A stretch of 53,708 bases of DNA from contig DATGLW010000034.1 in NCBI GenBank assembly GCA_035293965.1, forward strand, positions 1 through 53,708. The letters run 5' to 3'. Below, in pieces: positions 28,368-37,212 of this stretch (positions are counted from its first letter, which is position 1; each line of letters opens with the position of its first letter). The notes beneath the pieces are model-generated. The model ran no database searches. It had not been told where the DNA came from and saw nothing but the letters and a program-made list of their open reading frames with translations. The translations under genes were made by a program, and so were the position numbers. The stretch is from DATGLW01 sp035293965. Its GTDB lineage: Bacteria; Actinomycetota; Acidimicrobiia; Acidimicrobiales; RAAP-2.

Positions 28368-30181
28368 CAGTGTCCTTCCTCGAAGAGCGTCTGCAGCTCG
28401 GCCGGCATCTCCGGCAGGGGCTCCTGGACGACGGAGATCTCGCCGCGGACTCCCCGCTCCCCGGTCTGGCGCTGTACCAGGTTCACCTTGCCGAGCTGGG
28501 GGTCGGTCCCCGGGTAGTCCTCGCGGGTGTGGGCCCCGCGGCTCTCGGTGCGCAGCAGCGCCGCCTGGGCCACTGCAGTCGAGACGGTCAGCATCGAGGG
28601 CAGGTCGGTAGCCAGGTTCCAGCCCGGGTTGTACGCCTGGCCGCCGCTGACCGCCACCTTGGACAGCCGCTCGCGGAGCTCGGCCAGCTTCTCGAGCGAC
28701 TCCTTGAGCTCCGAGCCGGTGCGGATGATCCCGACGAGCGACTGCATCGTCTCCTGGAGCGAATGGTGGAGGTCGTAGGGGCTCTCGCCGCCCGAGCGAT
28801 CGAAGGGCTCGAGCGCCTCGCGGATCACTGCCTCCACCTCCGCCGGGTCGGCGGCAGGGTCGCCCGTGCGGCCCTCGGCGTAGTCGGAGGCCCCGACCCC
28901 TGCCCGCCGGCCGAACACGAGCAGGTCGGAGAGGGAATTGCCGCCGAGCCGGTTGGCCCCGTGCATCCCGCCGGCCACCTCGCCGGCGGCGAAGAGGCCG
29001 GGCACCGTGGCCGCAGCGGTGTCGGCGTCGACGCGGACCCCGCCCATCATGTAGTGGCAGGTCGGGCCGACCTCCATCGGCTCGCTCGTGATGTCCACGC
29101 CGGCGAGCTCCATGAACTGGTGGTACATGGAGGGCAGGCGGCGCCGGATGGCCTCGGCCGGCAGCCGGCTGGCGATGTCGAGGTAGACGCCGCCGTGACG
29201 GGTGCCCCGACCCGCCTTGACCTCGGCGTTGATTGCCCGCGCCACCTCGTCGCGGGGCAGCAGCTCGGGAGGGCGCCGCCCGGCGGTGTGGTCGGCGTAC
29301 CACCGGTCCGCCTCGGCTTCGGAGTCGGCCGTCTCGGCCTTGAACATCTCGGGGATGTAGTCGAACATGAACCGCCGGTCCTGGCTGTTGCGCAGCACGC
29401 CGCCGTCGCCGCGTACGCCCTCGGTGACGAGCAGGCCGCGGACCGACAGAGGCCACACCATACCGGTCGGGTGGAATTGGACGAATTCCATGTCGATGAC
29501 GTCGGCCCCGGCCCACAGGGCCATGGCGTGGCCGTCGCCGGTGGACTCCCAGCTGTTGGAGGTGTACAGCCAGCTCTTGCCGATCGACCCGGTCGCCAGC
29601 ACGAACGCCTTGGCGGTGAACAGCACCATGTCGCCCGTTGCCCGCCGGTAGCCCACGGCGCCGCTCACCCGGCCCTCGCCGTCGACCAGGAGGCGGAGCA
29701 CCTTGCACTCCATGAAGACGTCGATGCCCATGCTGACCGCCTTCTGCTGGAGGGTGCGGATCAGCTCGAGGCCCGTGCGGTCCCCCACGTGGGCGAGGCG
29801 CGCGTAGCGGTGGCCGCCGAAGTCGCGCTGGAGGATCCGGCCGTCGCGGGTGCGGTCGAACAGCGCGCCCCACGCCTCGAGCTCGCGCACGCGGTCGGGC
29901 GCCTCCTGGGCGTGCAGCTGGGCCATGCGCCAGTTGTTCAGCATCTTGCCCCCGCGCATGGTGTCGCGGAAGTGCACCTGCCAGTTGTCCTCGGCGTAGA
30001 CGTTGCCCAATGCTGCCGCCACCCCGCCCTCGGCCATGACCGTGTGGGCCTTGCCCAGCAGCGACTTGCAGACGAGCGCAGTGCGCAGGCCGCGACCCTT
30101 GGCCTCGATGGCGGCTCGCAGGCCGGCGCCCCCGGCGCCGATGACGATCACGTCGTAGGTGTGGGACTCGTAGTCGGTCAT
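28367..30181 (-). CDS. sdhA: Succinate dehydrogenase flavoprotein subunit (Sdh1 type)
   Basis: Oxidises succinate to fumarate. FAD binding at VIVIGAGGAGLRAAIEAK. The histidyl-FAD site is in LLGKAHTVMAEGGVAA. Active-site stretches are FVQFHPTGMVWP, RDEVARAINAEVKAGRGT, GPTCHYMMGGVRVD and AAGEVAGGMHGANRLGGNSL. Length is 604 residues, shorter than mycobacterial Sdh1 partly because an insert after the residue 160 region is missing. ATG 30181. Operon order is sdhC-sdhA-sdhB. Confidence 0.96.
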   Translation of the reverse strand: MTDYESHTYDVIVIGAGGAGLRAAIEAKGRGLRTALVCKSLLGKAHTVMAEGGVAAALGNVYAEDNWQVHFRDTMRGGKMLNNWRMAQLHAQEAPDRVRELEAWGALFDRTRDGRILQRDFGGHRYARLAHVGDRTGLELIRTLQQKAVSMGIDVFMECKVLRLLVDGEGRVSGAVGYRRATGDMVLFTAKAFVLATGSIGKSWLYTSNSWESTGDGHAMALWAGADVIDMEFVQFHPTGMVWPLSVRGLLVTEGVRGDGGVLRNSQDRRFMFDYIPEMFKAETADSEAEADRWYADHTAGRRPPELLPRDEVARAINAEVKAGRGTRHGGVYLDIASRLPAEAIRRRLPSMYHQFMELAGVDITSEPMEVGPTCHYMMGGVRVDADTAAATVPGLFAAGEVAGGMHGANRLGGNSLSDLLVFGRRAGVGASDYAEGRTGDPAADPAEVEAVIREALEPFDRSGGESPYDLHHSLQETMQSLVGIIRTGSELKESLEKLAELRERLSKVAVSGGQAYNPGWNLATDLPSMLTVSTAVAQAALLRTESRGAHTREDYPGTDPQLGKVNLVQRQTGERGVRGEISVVQEPLPEMPAELQTLFEEGH

Positions 30182-30266
30182 CGGACGCTCCGTGGCTCGT
30201 GGGGGTAGCCGGCCGGTTGCGGCTGACCTGCCGCAGGACCTGTCACCGGCACGTGCTGGGCGGGCA

Positions 30267-31091
30267 CTAGAAGAGCTTCGGGTCGCTGAACACGCCGCCA
30301 GCCACCAGGCGGACGTACAGGTCGGCGAAGGCCACGAACACGAGGCTCGCCCAGGCGAACGCCATGTGGTTGGCGTTGAGGGGCGTGAGCATCTTCCAGA
30401 TGCGGTGGCGGACCCGGTGCCGCGAGAACGAACGGAGCCCGCCGCCGCAGAGGTGCCGGGCGGCGTGGCACGACAGGCTGTAGAGCCACAGCAGCACGGC
30501 GTTCACGCACAGCACCAGCGTGCCCACGCTGAAGCCGATGCCGCCGTCGCCTGGCATCCGGAACGCCGTCACGGCGTCGATGGTCAAGATGACGTTGAAG
30601 ATGAGGCCGATCAGGAAGAAGTACCGGTGGACGTTCTGCATGACGAGGGGGAACCGGGTCTCGCCCGAGTACGTGCGGTGGGCGTCGGCCACGGCGCACG
30701 CCGGCGGCGACATCCAGAACCCCCGGTAGTAGGCCTTGCGGTAGTAGTAGCAGGTCAGGCGGAAGGCGAGGGGGCCGCCGATGATGATGAGGGCCGGGGT
30801 GATGTGCCACCACGTGGCGAGCACCGCCGTGCCGTGGCTGCCCGGCACGCAGCTGGCGGCGATGCAGGGGGAGTAGAAGGGCGAGATGAGGTCGCGGTGG
30901 GCGGCGGCCCCCACGTAGTAGTCCTTGTTCACGAACACCGCCCACGTCGAGTACACGACGAAGGCCGTGAGGACGCCGACGGTGACGGCGGGGGCCACCC
31001 ACCAGCGGTCGCGCCGCAGCGTGGCGATGTCGGGACCGCCGCGGGTGCCGATCGCCACGGGGGTGACCGTTGCGTTCTCCACCGTCGTCAC
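30267..31091 (-). CDS. sdhC: Succinate dehydrogenase membrane anchor (Sdh1 type, single subunit)
   Basis: 274-residue membrane protein with about five hydrophobic segments (near residues 35-53, 92-112, 155-175, 185-208, 245-265) and His residues suited to haem ligation (WWHITPALIIIGGP, QNVHRYFF, CHAARHLCGG). It opens with RRDRWWVAPAVTVGVLTAFVVYSTWAVF, the style of the mycobacterial Sdh1 anchor, where one protein replaces SdhC plus SdhD. GTG 31091 has GAGGAG upstream. It heads the operon; 85 bp separate it from sdhA and hold no gene. Confidence 0.86.
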   Translation of the reverse strand: MTTVENATVTPVAIGTRGGPDIATLRRDRWWVAPAVTVGVLTAFVVYSTWAVFVNKDYYVGAAAHRDLISPFYSPCIAASCVPGSHGTAVLATWWHITPALIIIGGPLAFRLTCYYYRKAYYRGFWMSPPACAVADAHRTYSGETRFPLVMQNVHRYFFLIGLIFNVILTIDAVTAFRMPGDGGIGFSVGTLVLCVNAVLLWLYSLSCHAARHLCGGGLRSFSRHRVRHRIWKMLTPLNANHMAFAWASLVFVAFADLYVRLVAGGVFSDPKLF

Positions 31092-31217
31092 GACGCTCTC
31101 CTCTCCCGCGCCGGGTCACGGGCTCGGCGACCTCGGGTCAGTGCCTGGTGCCGGTCCGCCCGGGTGCAGGCTGCACCATCTTTCCAGACCCGGGGAGTGG
31201 TGGCGCAACTTGGGGCA

Positions 31218-31223
31218 TAGAGT
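31218..31223 (+). promoter_or_regulatory. Putative -10 box, leaderless AAA ATPase gene
   Basis: TAGAGT, 7 nt, ATG 31231. It lies in the divergent region with sdhC (31092-31230), which has no gene. Confidence 0.55.
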
Positions 31224-31230
31224 CGTACGC

Positions 31231-32673
31231 ATGCCCAACGCCACCTCGATCGTGCGGCCGCAGCCCGAGGGCCTCCCGGGGACCCTGGGCGACCTGCGGG
31301 AGTCCGGCTGGCAGTCGGTGCCCGTCGCCGAGGAGCTCCGTCGCAATGCCGCCGCGCGCATCGCGGCAGGCGAGCCGCTCGTGGACGGCGTGTTCGGCTT
31401 CGAGGACACGGTCATCCCGCAGCTCGAGAACGCCCTGTTGGCAGGCCACGACATGATCCTCCTGGGCGAGCGGGGCCAGGCGAAGACCCGCATCATCCGC
31501 TCGCTCGTCGACCTGCTCGACGAGTGGCTGCCGGTGGTGGCCGGCTCCGAGATCAACGACGACCCCTACCGGCCGACGTCGCGCTATGCCCGCGAGATGG
31601 TGGCCGAGAAGGGCGACGCCACGCCCGTCGCCTGGGTCCACCGCTCCGAGCGCTACGGCGAGAAGCTGGCCACGCCCGACACCTCGATCGCCGACCTGAT
31701 CGGCGAGGTGGACCCGATCAAGATCGCCGAGGGCCGCTACCTCTCCGACGAGCTGGCCCTCCACTACGGCCTGGTGCCGCGTGTCAACCGGGGGATCTTC
31801 GCCATCAACGAGCTCCCCGACCTGTCCGAGCGGATCCAGGTCGGGCTCCTCAACGTGCTCGAGGAGCGCGACGTGCAGATCCGGGGCCACCGGATCCGCC
31901 TTCCCCTCGACGTCGTGCTGGTGGCCACGGCCAACCCGGAGGACTACACCAACCGGGGCCGCATCATCACCCCCCTGAAGGACCGCTTCGGAGCCCAGAT
32001 CCGGACCCACTACCCGCCGGATGCCAACGTCGAGGCGCAGGTCATGCGGGCCGAGGCCGAGCTGCCCTCCGACGGCCTGCCCGTGGCCGTGCCCGACTAC
32101 CTCCAGGAGGTCATCGCCGAGGTCAGCCAGCTGGCCCGCCGGAGCCCGCACCTCAACCAGCGCAGCGGGGTGTCGGTGCGCCTCACCATCGCCAACTACG
32201 AGACGCTCGTGGCCAACGCCCTCCGGCGGGCCTTACGCAACGGCGAGCCCATGGCCGTCCCCCGGGTGAGCGACCTGTCGGCCCTCATCCCCTCCACCAC
32301 CGGCAAGATCGAGGTGGAGGCGCTCGAGGAGGGCCACGAGGACGAGGTGGTGGCCCAGCTGGTGTCCGCCGCGGTGCTGGCCGTGTTCCGCCGCCGGGTG
32401 ACCCTCGAGGACCCGGGCGCCGTGGTGGCGTCCTTCGGCGACGACGTCGTCGTCCACACCGGCGACGACCTGCCGGCCGCCGACTACCTGGCCGTCCTGC
32501 GGGCGATGCCGGCCCTCGAGGGCCCGGTCCGGACGCTGGCCGGCGCCGACGGGTCGGAGTCACCCGCCTTACTGGCGAGCGCCCTCGAGTTCCTCCTCGA
32601 GGGGCTCCACCTGACGAAGCGGCTGAACAAGGACGCATCGGGGCCGCGGGCCCTGTACCGCCGGAGGCGGTAG
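31231..32673 (+). CDS. AAA+ ATPase of the magnesium-chelatase ChlI/MoxR type
   Basis: 480 residues with Walker A LLGERGQAKTR (about 78-87), a Walker B-like IFAINELPDLSERIQ (about 190) where the usual Asp is Asn, sensor 1 VLVATANPEDYTNRG and an arginine-finger region LKDRFGAQIRTHYP. Such ATPases work with a VWA partner to remodel proteins or insert metal. The partner gene follows directly, and the two correspond in order to mycobacterial Rv0958/Rv0959 next to purH (from memory). No chlorophyll genes are near, so a real Mg-chelatase role is unlikely. Substrate unknown. Confidence 0.85.
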   Translation: MPNATSIVRPQPEGLPGTLGDLRESGWQSVPVAEELRRNAAARIAAGEPLVDGVFGFEDTVIPQLENALLAGHDMILLGERGQAKTRIIRSLVDLLDEWLPVVAGSEINDDPYRPTSRYAREMVAEKGDATPVAWVHRSERYGEKLATPDTSIADLIGEVDPIKIAEGRYLSDELALHYGLVPRVNRGIFAINELPDLSERIQVGLLNVLEERDVQIRGHRIRLPLDVVLVATANPEDYTNRGRIITPLKDRFGAQIRTHYPPDANVEAQVMRAEAELPSDGLPVAVPDYLQEVIAEVSQLARRSPHLNQRSGVSVRLTIANYETLVANALRRALRNGEPMAVPRVSDLSALIPSTTGKIEVEALEEGHEDEVVAQLVSAAVLAVFRRRVTLEDPGAVVASFGDDVVVHTGDDLPAADYLAVLRAMPALEGPVRTLAGADGSESPALLASALEFLLEGLHLTKRLNKDASGPRALYRRRR

Positions 32674-32710
32674 GGGCGCCGCGGACGGCGATCGGAAACG
32701 GAGGGCGACC

Positions 32711-34714
32711 GTGACGGCGCGCTACGACTACCACCGGTGGGACGGCACCCAGGAGGTCGGGGATCTCGATCCTGACGACCTGCTGGCGGAGCTGACCGAC
32801 GACCTGCTCTCGGGGGGCGACCTCAACGACGCCATGCGCCGGCTGCTGCGCGCCGGCATGCGGACGCCCGATGGCACCCGTGTGCCCGGGTTGCGGGACC
32901 TCGTGGAGCAGCTGCGCCGCCGGCGCGCCGAGCTGCTCGAGCAGGGCGACCCCGACGGTCGCCTGCAGCGGATCGCCGAGGCCCTCGACGACATCGTGGC
33001 CACCGAGCGAGCCGCCATCGACGAGCTCGAGGAGGGGGCTCGCGCCTCGGGAGACGAGCGTCGCCAGCAGGTGACCTCGGAGGTGACCGCAGAGCGGCGC
33101 ATGGCCCTCGACCTCCAGCCCGACGACGTGGCCGGTCGGGTGCAGAGCCTCCAGCACTACGACTTCGTGTCATCGGAGGCCCGCGAGCGGTTCGAGGAGC
33201 TGCTCGACGAGCTGCGCAGGGAGATCGCCGACACCTACTTCGAGGGGGCGTCCCAGGCGCTCGGGTCGATGGACCCCGAGAAGGTCCAGCGGATGCGCGA
33301 TGCGTTCGACGCGCTGAACCGCATGCTCGAGCAGCGCGAGCAGGGCCAGCCTCTGGACCCGTCGTTCGAGGAGTTCATGGAGCGCTTCGGCGACATGTTC
33401 CCCGGGGCGACGTCGCTCGACGAGCTGCTCGAGCAGCTGGCCCAGCGCATGGCGGCCGCCGAGGCCATGTGGCGCTCCCTCTCCCCCGAGCAGCGCGACC
33501 AGCTGCGCCAGCTGGCCGAGAACCTGCTCGCCGACATGGACCTCCGCTGGCAGGTCGAGCGCCTGGCCGGCAACCTCCAGCGCGCGTTCCCCGACGCGGG
33601 CTGGCGCCAGTCGTACCAGTTCGGGGGCGACCAGCCGCTCGGGCTGTCGGAGGCCACGGACCTGGCCTCGCAGCTCGGCGAGCTCGAGCGCATGGAGGAG
33701 CTGCTGCAGTCGGCCACGTCGCCGGCGGCTCTCTCGGAGGTCGACATGGACCAGGTCCGCCGGCACCTCGGCGAGGACATGGCCCGCTCGCTCGACCGGC
33801 TCGCGAAGCTGGCCAAGACGCTGCAGGACGCCGGCCTGATCGAACAGCGCGGGGGGCGCCTCGAGCTGACCCCTCGGGGGGTGCGGCGCCTCGGCCAGCG
33901 GGCGCTGAGCGACCTGTTCTCCCAGATCAACAAGGACCGCCTCGGCGACCACGCCGCGACGGTCACGGGATTCGGTCACGACCGTGAAGAGACGACCAAG
34001 CCCTACGAGTTCGGCGACCCGCTCAACCTCCACCTGTCGGCCACGGTGCACAACGCCGTCCGGCGCAGCGGGTCGGGGTTGCCCGTCCGGCTCTCGCCCG
34101 AGGACTTCGAGGTCGTCGAGAACGAGCTGCTGGCCCGCTCCGCCACGGTGCTGCTCGTCGACCTGTCGATGTCCATGCCCATGCGCGACAACTTCGTGCC
34201 GGCCAAGAAGATGGCCATGGCGCTGCGCACGCTGATCTCGACCAAGTTCCCCCGCGACTACCTCGGCATCGTGGGATTCTCCGAGGTGGCCCACGAGATC
34301 AAGCCCGACGACCTGCCAACGGCCATGTGGGACTACGTCTACGGCACGAACCTGCAGCACGCGCTGCTCCTCGCCCGCACCATGCTGGCGCGCCAGCACG
34401 GCACCAAGCAGATCATCGTGGTGACCGACGGCGAGCCCACGGCACACATCGAGCAGGACGGCGAGGTGTTCTTCAGCTACCCGCCCGTCCCCGAGACGCT
34501 CCGGCGCACCATGGCCGAGGTCGTGCGCTGCACCCGGGGAGGGATCACGATCAACGTGTTCGCCCTCGACCTCGAGCGCACCCGCTACCCGTTCGTGGAG
34601 CAGATCGCCAGGATCAACGGGGGCCGGACCTTCTACACCTCGCCCGACTCCCTCGGCGGTTACGTGCTGGTCGACTTCCTTCGGCACCGCCGGGTCCTCC
34701 GCCCCGCCGGCTGA
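32711..34714 (+). CDS. VWA-domain protein partnered with the AAA+ ATPase
   Basis: 667 residues. A long helical, charged N-terminal region (about 1-450, rich in Glu/Arg/Leu with heptad-like LDELLEQLAQRM) precedes a von Willebrand A domain. The MIDAS is complete: D484-x-S486-x-S488 (VDLSMSMPM), Thr546 in YGTNLQHAL and Asp573 in VVTDGEPT. GTG 32711 has GGAGGG 5 nt upstream, 37 bp after the ATPase gene. No signal peptide, so a cytosolic co-chaperone-like role is inferred. Same pairing as ChlI/ChlD or MoxR/VWA modules. Confidence 0.86.
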   Translation: MTARYDYHRWDGTQEVGDLDPDDLLAELTDDLLSGGDLNDAMRRLLRAGMRTPDGTRVPGLRDLVEQLRRRRAELLEQGDPDGRLQRIAEALDDIVATERAAIDELEEGARASGDERRQQVTSEVTAERRMALDLQPDDVAGRVQSLQHYDFVSSEARERFEELLDELRREIADTYFEGASQALGSMDPEKVQRMRDAFDALNRMLEQREQGQPLDPSFEEFMERFGDMFPGATSLDELLEQLAQRMAAAEAMWRSLSPEQRDQLRQLAENLLADMDLRWQVERLAGNLQRAFPDAGWRQSYQFGGDQPLGLSEATDLASQLGELERMEELLQSATSPAALSEVDMDQVRRHLGEDMARSLDRLAKLAKTLQDAGLIEQRGGRLELTPRGVRRLGQRALSDLFSQINKDRLGDHAATVTGFGHDREETTKPYEFGDPLNLHLSATVHNAVRRSGSGLPVRLSPEDFEVVENELLARSATVLLVDLSMSMPMRDNFVPAKKMAMALRTLISTKFPRDYLGIVGFSEVAHEIKPDDLPTAMWDYVYGTNLQHALLLARTMLARQHGTKQIIVVTDGEPTAHIEQDGEVFFSYPPVPETLRRTMAEVVRCTRGGITINVFALDLERTRYPFVEQIARINGGRTFYTSPDSLGGYVLVDFLRHRRVLRPAG

Positions 34715-34811
34715 GCTCGACGGGCCGGGTCCTCGGCCCGTCCGGGCCCGCATCCCCGCGTCCCGACCGCCACGACCGCCCCGACCGCCAACCTCGTTGG
34801 GCGGGCCCCCG

Positions 34812-34956
34812 CCGCTCCCCAGGCCCGCGCCGGGCGCCCCGCGCCTGGAGCTGCGCCCCGACCCGCTCCCCAGGCCCGCGCCGGGCGCCCCGCGCCCGGA
34901 GCTGCGCCCCGACCCGCTCCCCAGGCCCGCGCCGGGCGCCCCGCGCCCGGAGCCCT
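34812..34956 (+). repeat. 51-bp tandem repeat after the VWA gene
   Basis: Almost three copies of a 51-bp GC-rich unit starting CCGCTCCCCAGGCCCGCGCC, at 34812, 34863 and 34914, with one or two differences. Open on both strands but without coding signs. The remaining 34715-35130 gap shows no gene; the insertion element begins somewhere near its end. Confidence 0.93.
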
Positions 34957-35130
34957 GGCTCCCGCGCCTCGCACTCCCGCGCCCGGACCGCCCCGCCACA
35001 CGGCGCCTGCCCACGCCCCTGTTGACGGCGTGACTTCCTGACCACGGTCAGCCCTGGTTCGGCGGCGCTCTTTGCGCGTCGTGCGGACGGGCTGGTTGGC
35101 CGAGCGGGGCAACTGAAAGCGACGATGGCC

Positions 35131-35189
35131 GGTCCCTGAACGCGAGGGACCCCTCCCGCACAGTTGGTCGCTGACGCCGGGAGGGGTCC
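35131..35189 (+). promoter_or_regulatory. Overlapping hairpins upstream of the element's first gene
   Basis: Hairpin A: GGTCCCT (35131-35137) with AGGGACC (35145-35151). Hairpin B: GGACCCCTCCCG (35147-35158) with CGGGAGGGGTCC (35178-35189), both perfect. They share 35147-35151 so cannot form together. The 3' arm of B contains GGAGGGG (35180-35186), the ribosome site 9 nt before GTG 35196, so B would hide it. Confidence 0.75.
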
Positions 35190-35195
35190 AAGGCG

Positions 35196-35840
35196 GTGTT
35201 GCCACCCATGGCCATCGTATGGCCCTGCCCGCTGTCCGTCGATGCGTACGCGGCAGCCGGCCGCCGTGTCGAGGCGCCCGAGACGCCGTGCCCGGTCTGC
35301 CAGGTGGTGCTCGCGCCCTGGTCGGGCTACTGGCGCTTCGTCCGAGAGACCGGCCGGTGCCTGCGGGTGTTCATCCGCCGCGGGCGGTGCGTGGCCTGTC
35401 GGGCGACCCACGCCCTGCTCCCGGCGTTCGTCCTGCCCCATCGCCTCGACGTCGCCGAGACCGTCGGTGCCGTGCTCGAGGCGGTGGTGAGCGGTCCCGG
35501 TGGGGTGCGGCCGGCGGCGGGGGTGGCCGAGATCCCCCACACCACCGCCCGCGGCGTGGTGCGAGCGTTCCTCGTCCACGCCGGTCGTCTCGCCACGAGC
35601 TTCGCCGCTCTGGCCGTCGAGCTGGGCGGCGAGGTGGTGACGCCGGTGGCGGACGCCGGCGTCCGCGCCCTTTCGGCCATCCGGGCGGCGTGGCGGGCCG
35701 CCATGGGGCTGGCGGGCTGGCTGGCCGTCGGGCGCTGGCGGTTCTGTTCTGCGGTGTGCGGCGGGACGCTCCTTCGTCCCAACACGAACTCCCCCTACCT
35801 CGTCGTCGGCAGACGGCGTTTCATGCCTCCCGTCCCATGA
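35196..35840 (+). CDS. Zn-ribbon protein of the insertion element (DUF6431-like)
   Basis: 214 residues. Two Cys pairs, C32-x2-C35 (PCPVCQV) and C65-x2-C68 (RCVACRA), followed by THALLPAFVLPHRLD, form a zinc-ribbon-like head. Then comes a helical region with a possible HTH (GGVRPAAGVAEIPHTTARGVVRAFL). Proteins of this pattern accompany DDE transposases of actinobacterial insertion elements, and I believe the family is called DUF6431. Start GTG 35196 (GGAGGGG 9 nt upstream) or ATG 35208. Probably binds the element's DNA. It ends 16 bp before the transposase. Confidence 0.7.
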   Translation: MLPPMAIVWPCPLSVDAYAAAGRRVEAPETPCPVCQVVLAPWSGYWRFVRETGRCLRVFIRRGRCVACRATHALLPAFVLPHRLDVAETVGAVLEAVVSGPGGVRPAAGVAEIPHTTARGVVRAFLVHAGRLATSFAALAVELGGEVVTPVADAGVRALSAIRAAWRAAMGLAGWLAVGRWRFCSAVCGGTLLRPNTNSPYLVVGRRRFMPPVP

Positions 35841-35856
35841 CGACGAGGAGGAACCG

Positions 35857-37212
35857 ATGGAACCTGCCCAGAAGGAGGCGATCGCCCTGCACCGCTTCGG
35901 GGTGATCGCCGAAGCGGTGTACGACCGGTTGACCCCGGCCGAGCGCGGCGCGCTCGTCCGGGGGATCGCAGGTCGCTCCCACGTCCACCCCGACGGCACG
36001 TGCCGGCGCTACTCGCGGGGGACCCTCGACCGCTGGATCCGGGCCTGGCGGACCGGAGGGCTGAGCGCCCTCGAGCCTGCCGAGCGCGCCGACACCGGGG
36101 CGGTGCGGTCCCACCCCGAGCTCTTCGAAGAGGCCTGTGCGCTGCGCTTGGAGCTCCCTACCCGCTCGGCCGCCCAGATCGCCCGGATCCTGTTCCACCG
36201 CCACGGCGTGCGCGTCGCCGAGCGCACGGTGCGCGAGCAGCTGCGCCGGCGGGGGCTGTCGCGTGAGGCGCTGGCGGCCGAGCCCCGTGCCTTCGGCCGC
36301 TACGAGGCTGCCCGGGCGAACGAGCGGTGGGTGACCGACGTGCTGGTCGGGCCCTTCGTCCCCCACCCGAGGGTCGAGACCTCGGTGCGCGCCAAGCTGT
36401 TCTTGATCGTCGACGACCACTCCCGCCTGCTCCTAGACGGCGCCTTCTACGCCCATGAGAACGCCCGGGCGTGCCAGGACCTGCTGCGGCGGGCCATCGT
36501 GCGCCGGGGCGTCCCCGACGTCCTCTACGCCGACAACGGGGCGCCGTTCAAGAACGCCTGGCTGGCTCGCACCTGCGCCGTGTTGGGCGTCCGCCTCGTG
36601 CACTCCAAGCCCTACGCGCCCCAGGGCCGGGGAAAGCAGGAGCGACTCAACCGCTTCATCCGCGAGTCGTTCCTCTCCGAGGCCCTCCACCAGGGCATCG
36701 CCACGTTGGAGGAACTGAACGACCTGTTCTGTGCCTGGGCCGAGCAGGTCGCCAACCGCAGGGTTCACGCCGAGACGCTCATGACGCCCCTCGCCCGCTT
36801 CGAGGCCGGTGGCCCCCCTCGCCAGGTCGACCCCGAGCGGTTGAAAGAGGCGTTCCGCTGGTCGGTCACCCGCAAGGTGACGAGGACGGCGACGGTGCCC
36901 TTGGAGGGGAACGCCTATGCGGTCGACCCCGCCCTCGTCGGCCGCCGGGTCGAGCTGCGCTACGACCCCGAGGACCTGACTCAGATCGCCGTCTACTTCG
37001 AGGGGCGCCCGGCGGGGACGGCGACGCCCTTTGTCGTCGGCCGCCACGTGCACCGGGCCGTTCCCCAGGCGCAGCGCCCGGTCGCCCCACCGACCGGCAT
37101 CGACTTCCTCCAGATGGTGGCGGCCGCCCACGACGAGGAGGCCGGGACCGCCGGGTTGGTCGACTTCTCCCAGCTCGAGATCTTCGGCGCCGACACCGAG
37201 GAGGAGCGATGA
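35857..37212 (+). CDS. DDE transposase, rve integrase core
   Basis: 451 residues. N-terminal HTH domains (about 15-135, with GTLDRWIRAWRTGGLSAL and TVREQLRRRGL) precede an RNase H-like rve core with the DD(35)E triad: D161 in RWVTDVLVG, D226 in LYADNGAPF, E262 in GRGKQERLNRF. The C-terminal part (about 340-410) resembles the Mu/IS481-type beta-barrel (VPLEGNAYAVDPALVGRRVELRYDPED). ATG 35857 has a GGAGGA ribosome site. Seemingly intact, so the element may be active. The ATPase start overlaps its stop. Confidence 0.88.
   Translation: MEPAQKEAIALHRFGVIAEAVYDRLTPAERGALVRGIAGRSHVHPDGTCRRYSRGTLDRWIRAWRTGGLSALEPAERADTGAVRSHPELFEEACALRLELPTRSAAQIARILFHRHGVRVAERTVREQLRRRGLSREALAAEPRAFGRYEAARANERWVTDVLVGPFVPHPRVETSVRAKLFLIVDDHSRLLLDGAFYAHENARACQDLLRRAIVRRGVPDVLYADNGAPFKNAWLARTCAVLGVRLVHSKPYAPQGRGKQERLNRFIRESFLSEALHQGIATLEELNDLFCAWAEQVANRRVHAETLMTPLARFEAGGPPRQVDPERLKEAFRWSVTRKVTRTATVPLEGNAYAVDPALVGRRVELRYDPEDLTQIAVYFEGRPAGTATPFVVGRHVHRAVPQAQRPVAPPTGIDFLQMVAAAHDEEAGTAGLVDFSQLEIFGADTEEER

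Noticed and set aside
31231..34714. Mg-chelatase for bacteriochlorophyll
   Set aside because: No pigment genes nearby and the large chelatase subunit is missing; the gene order fits the general AAA/VWA pair.
34812..35033. Open reading frames on both strands through the 51-bp repeats
   Set aside because: GC-rich low-complexity frames are open by chance; no start signal or domain.
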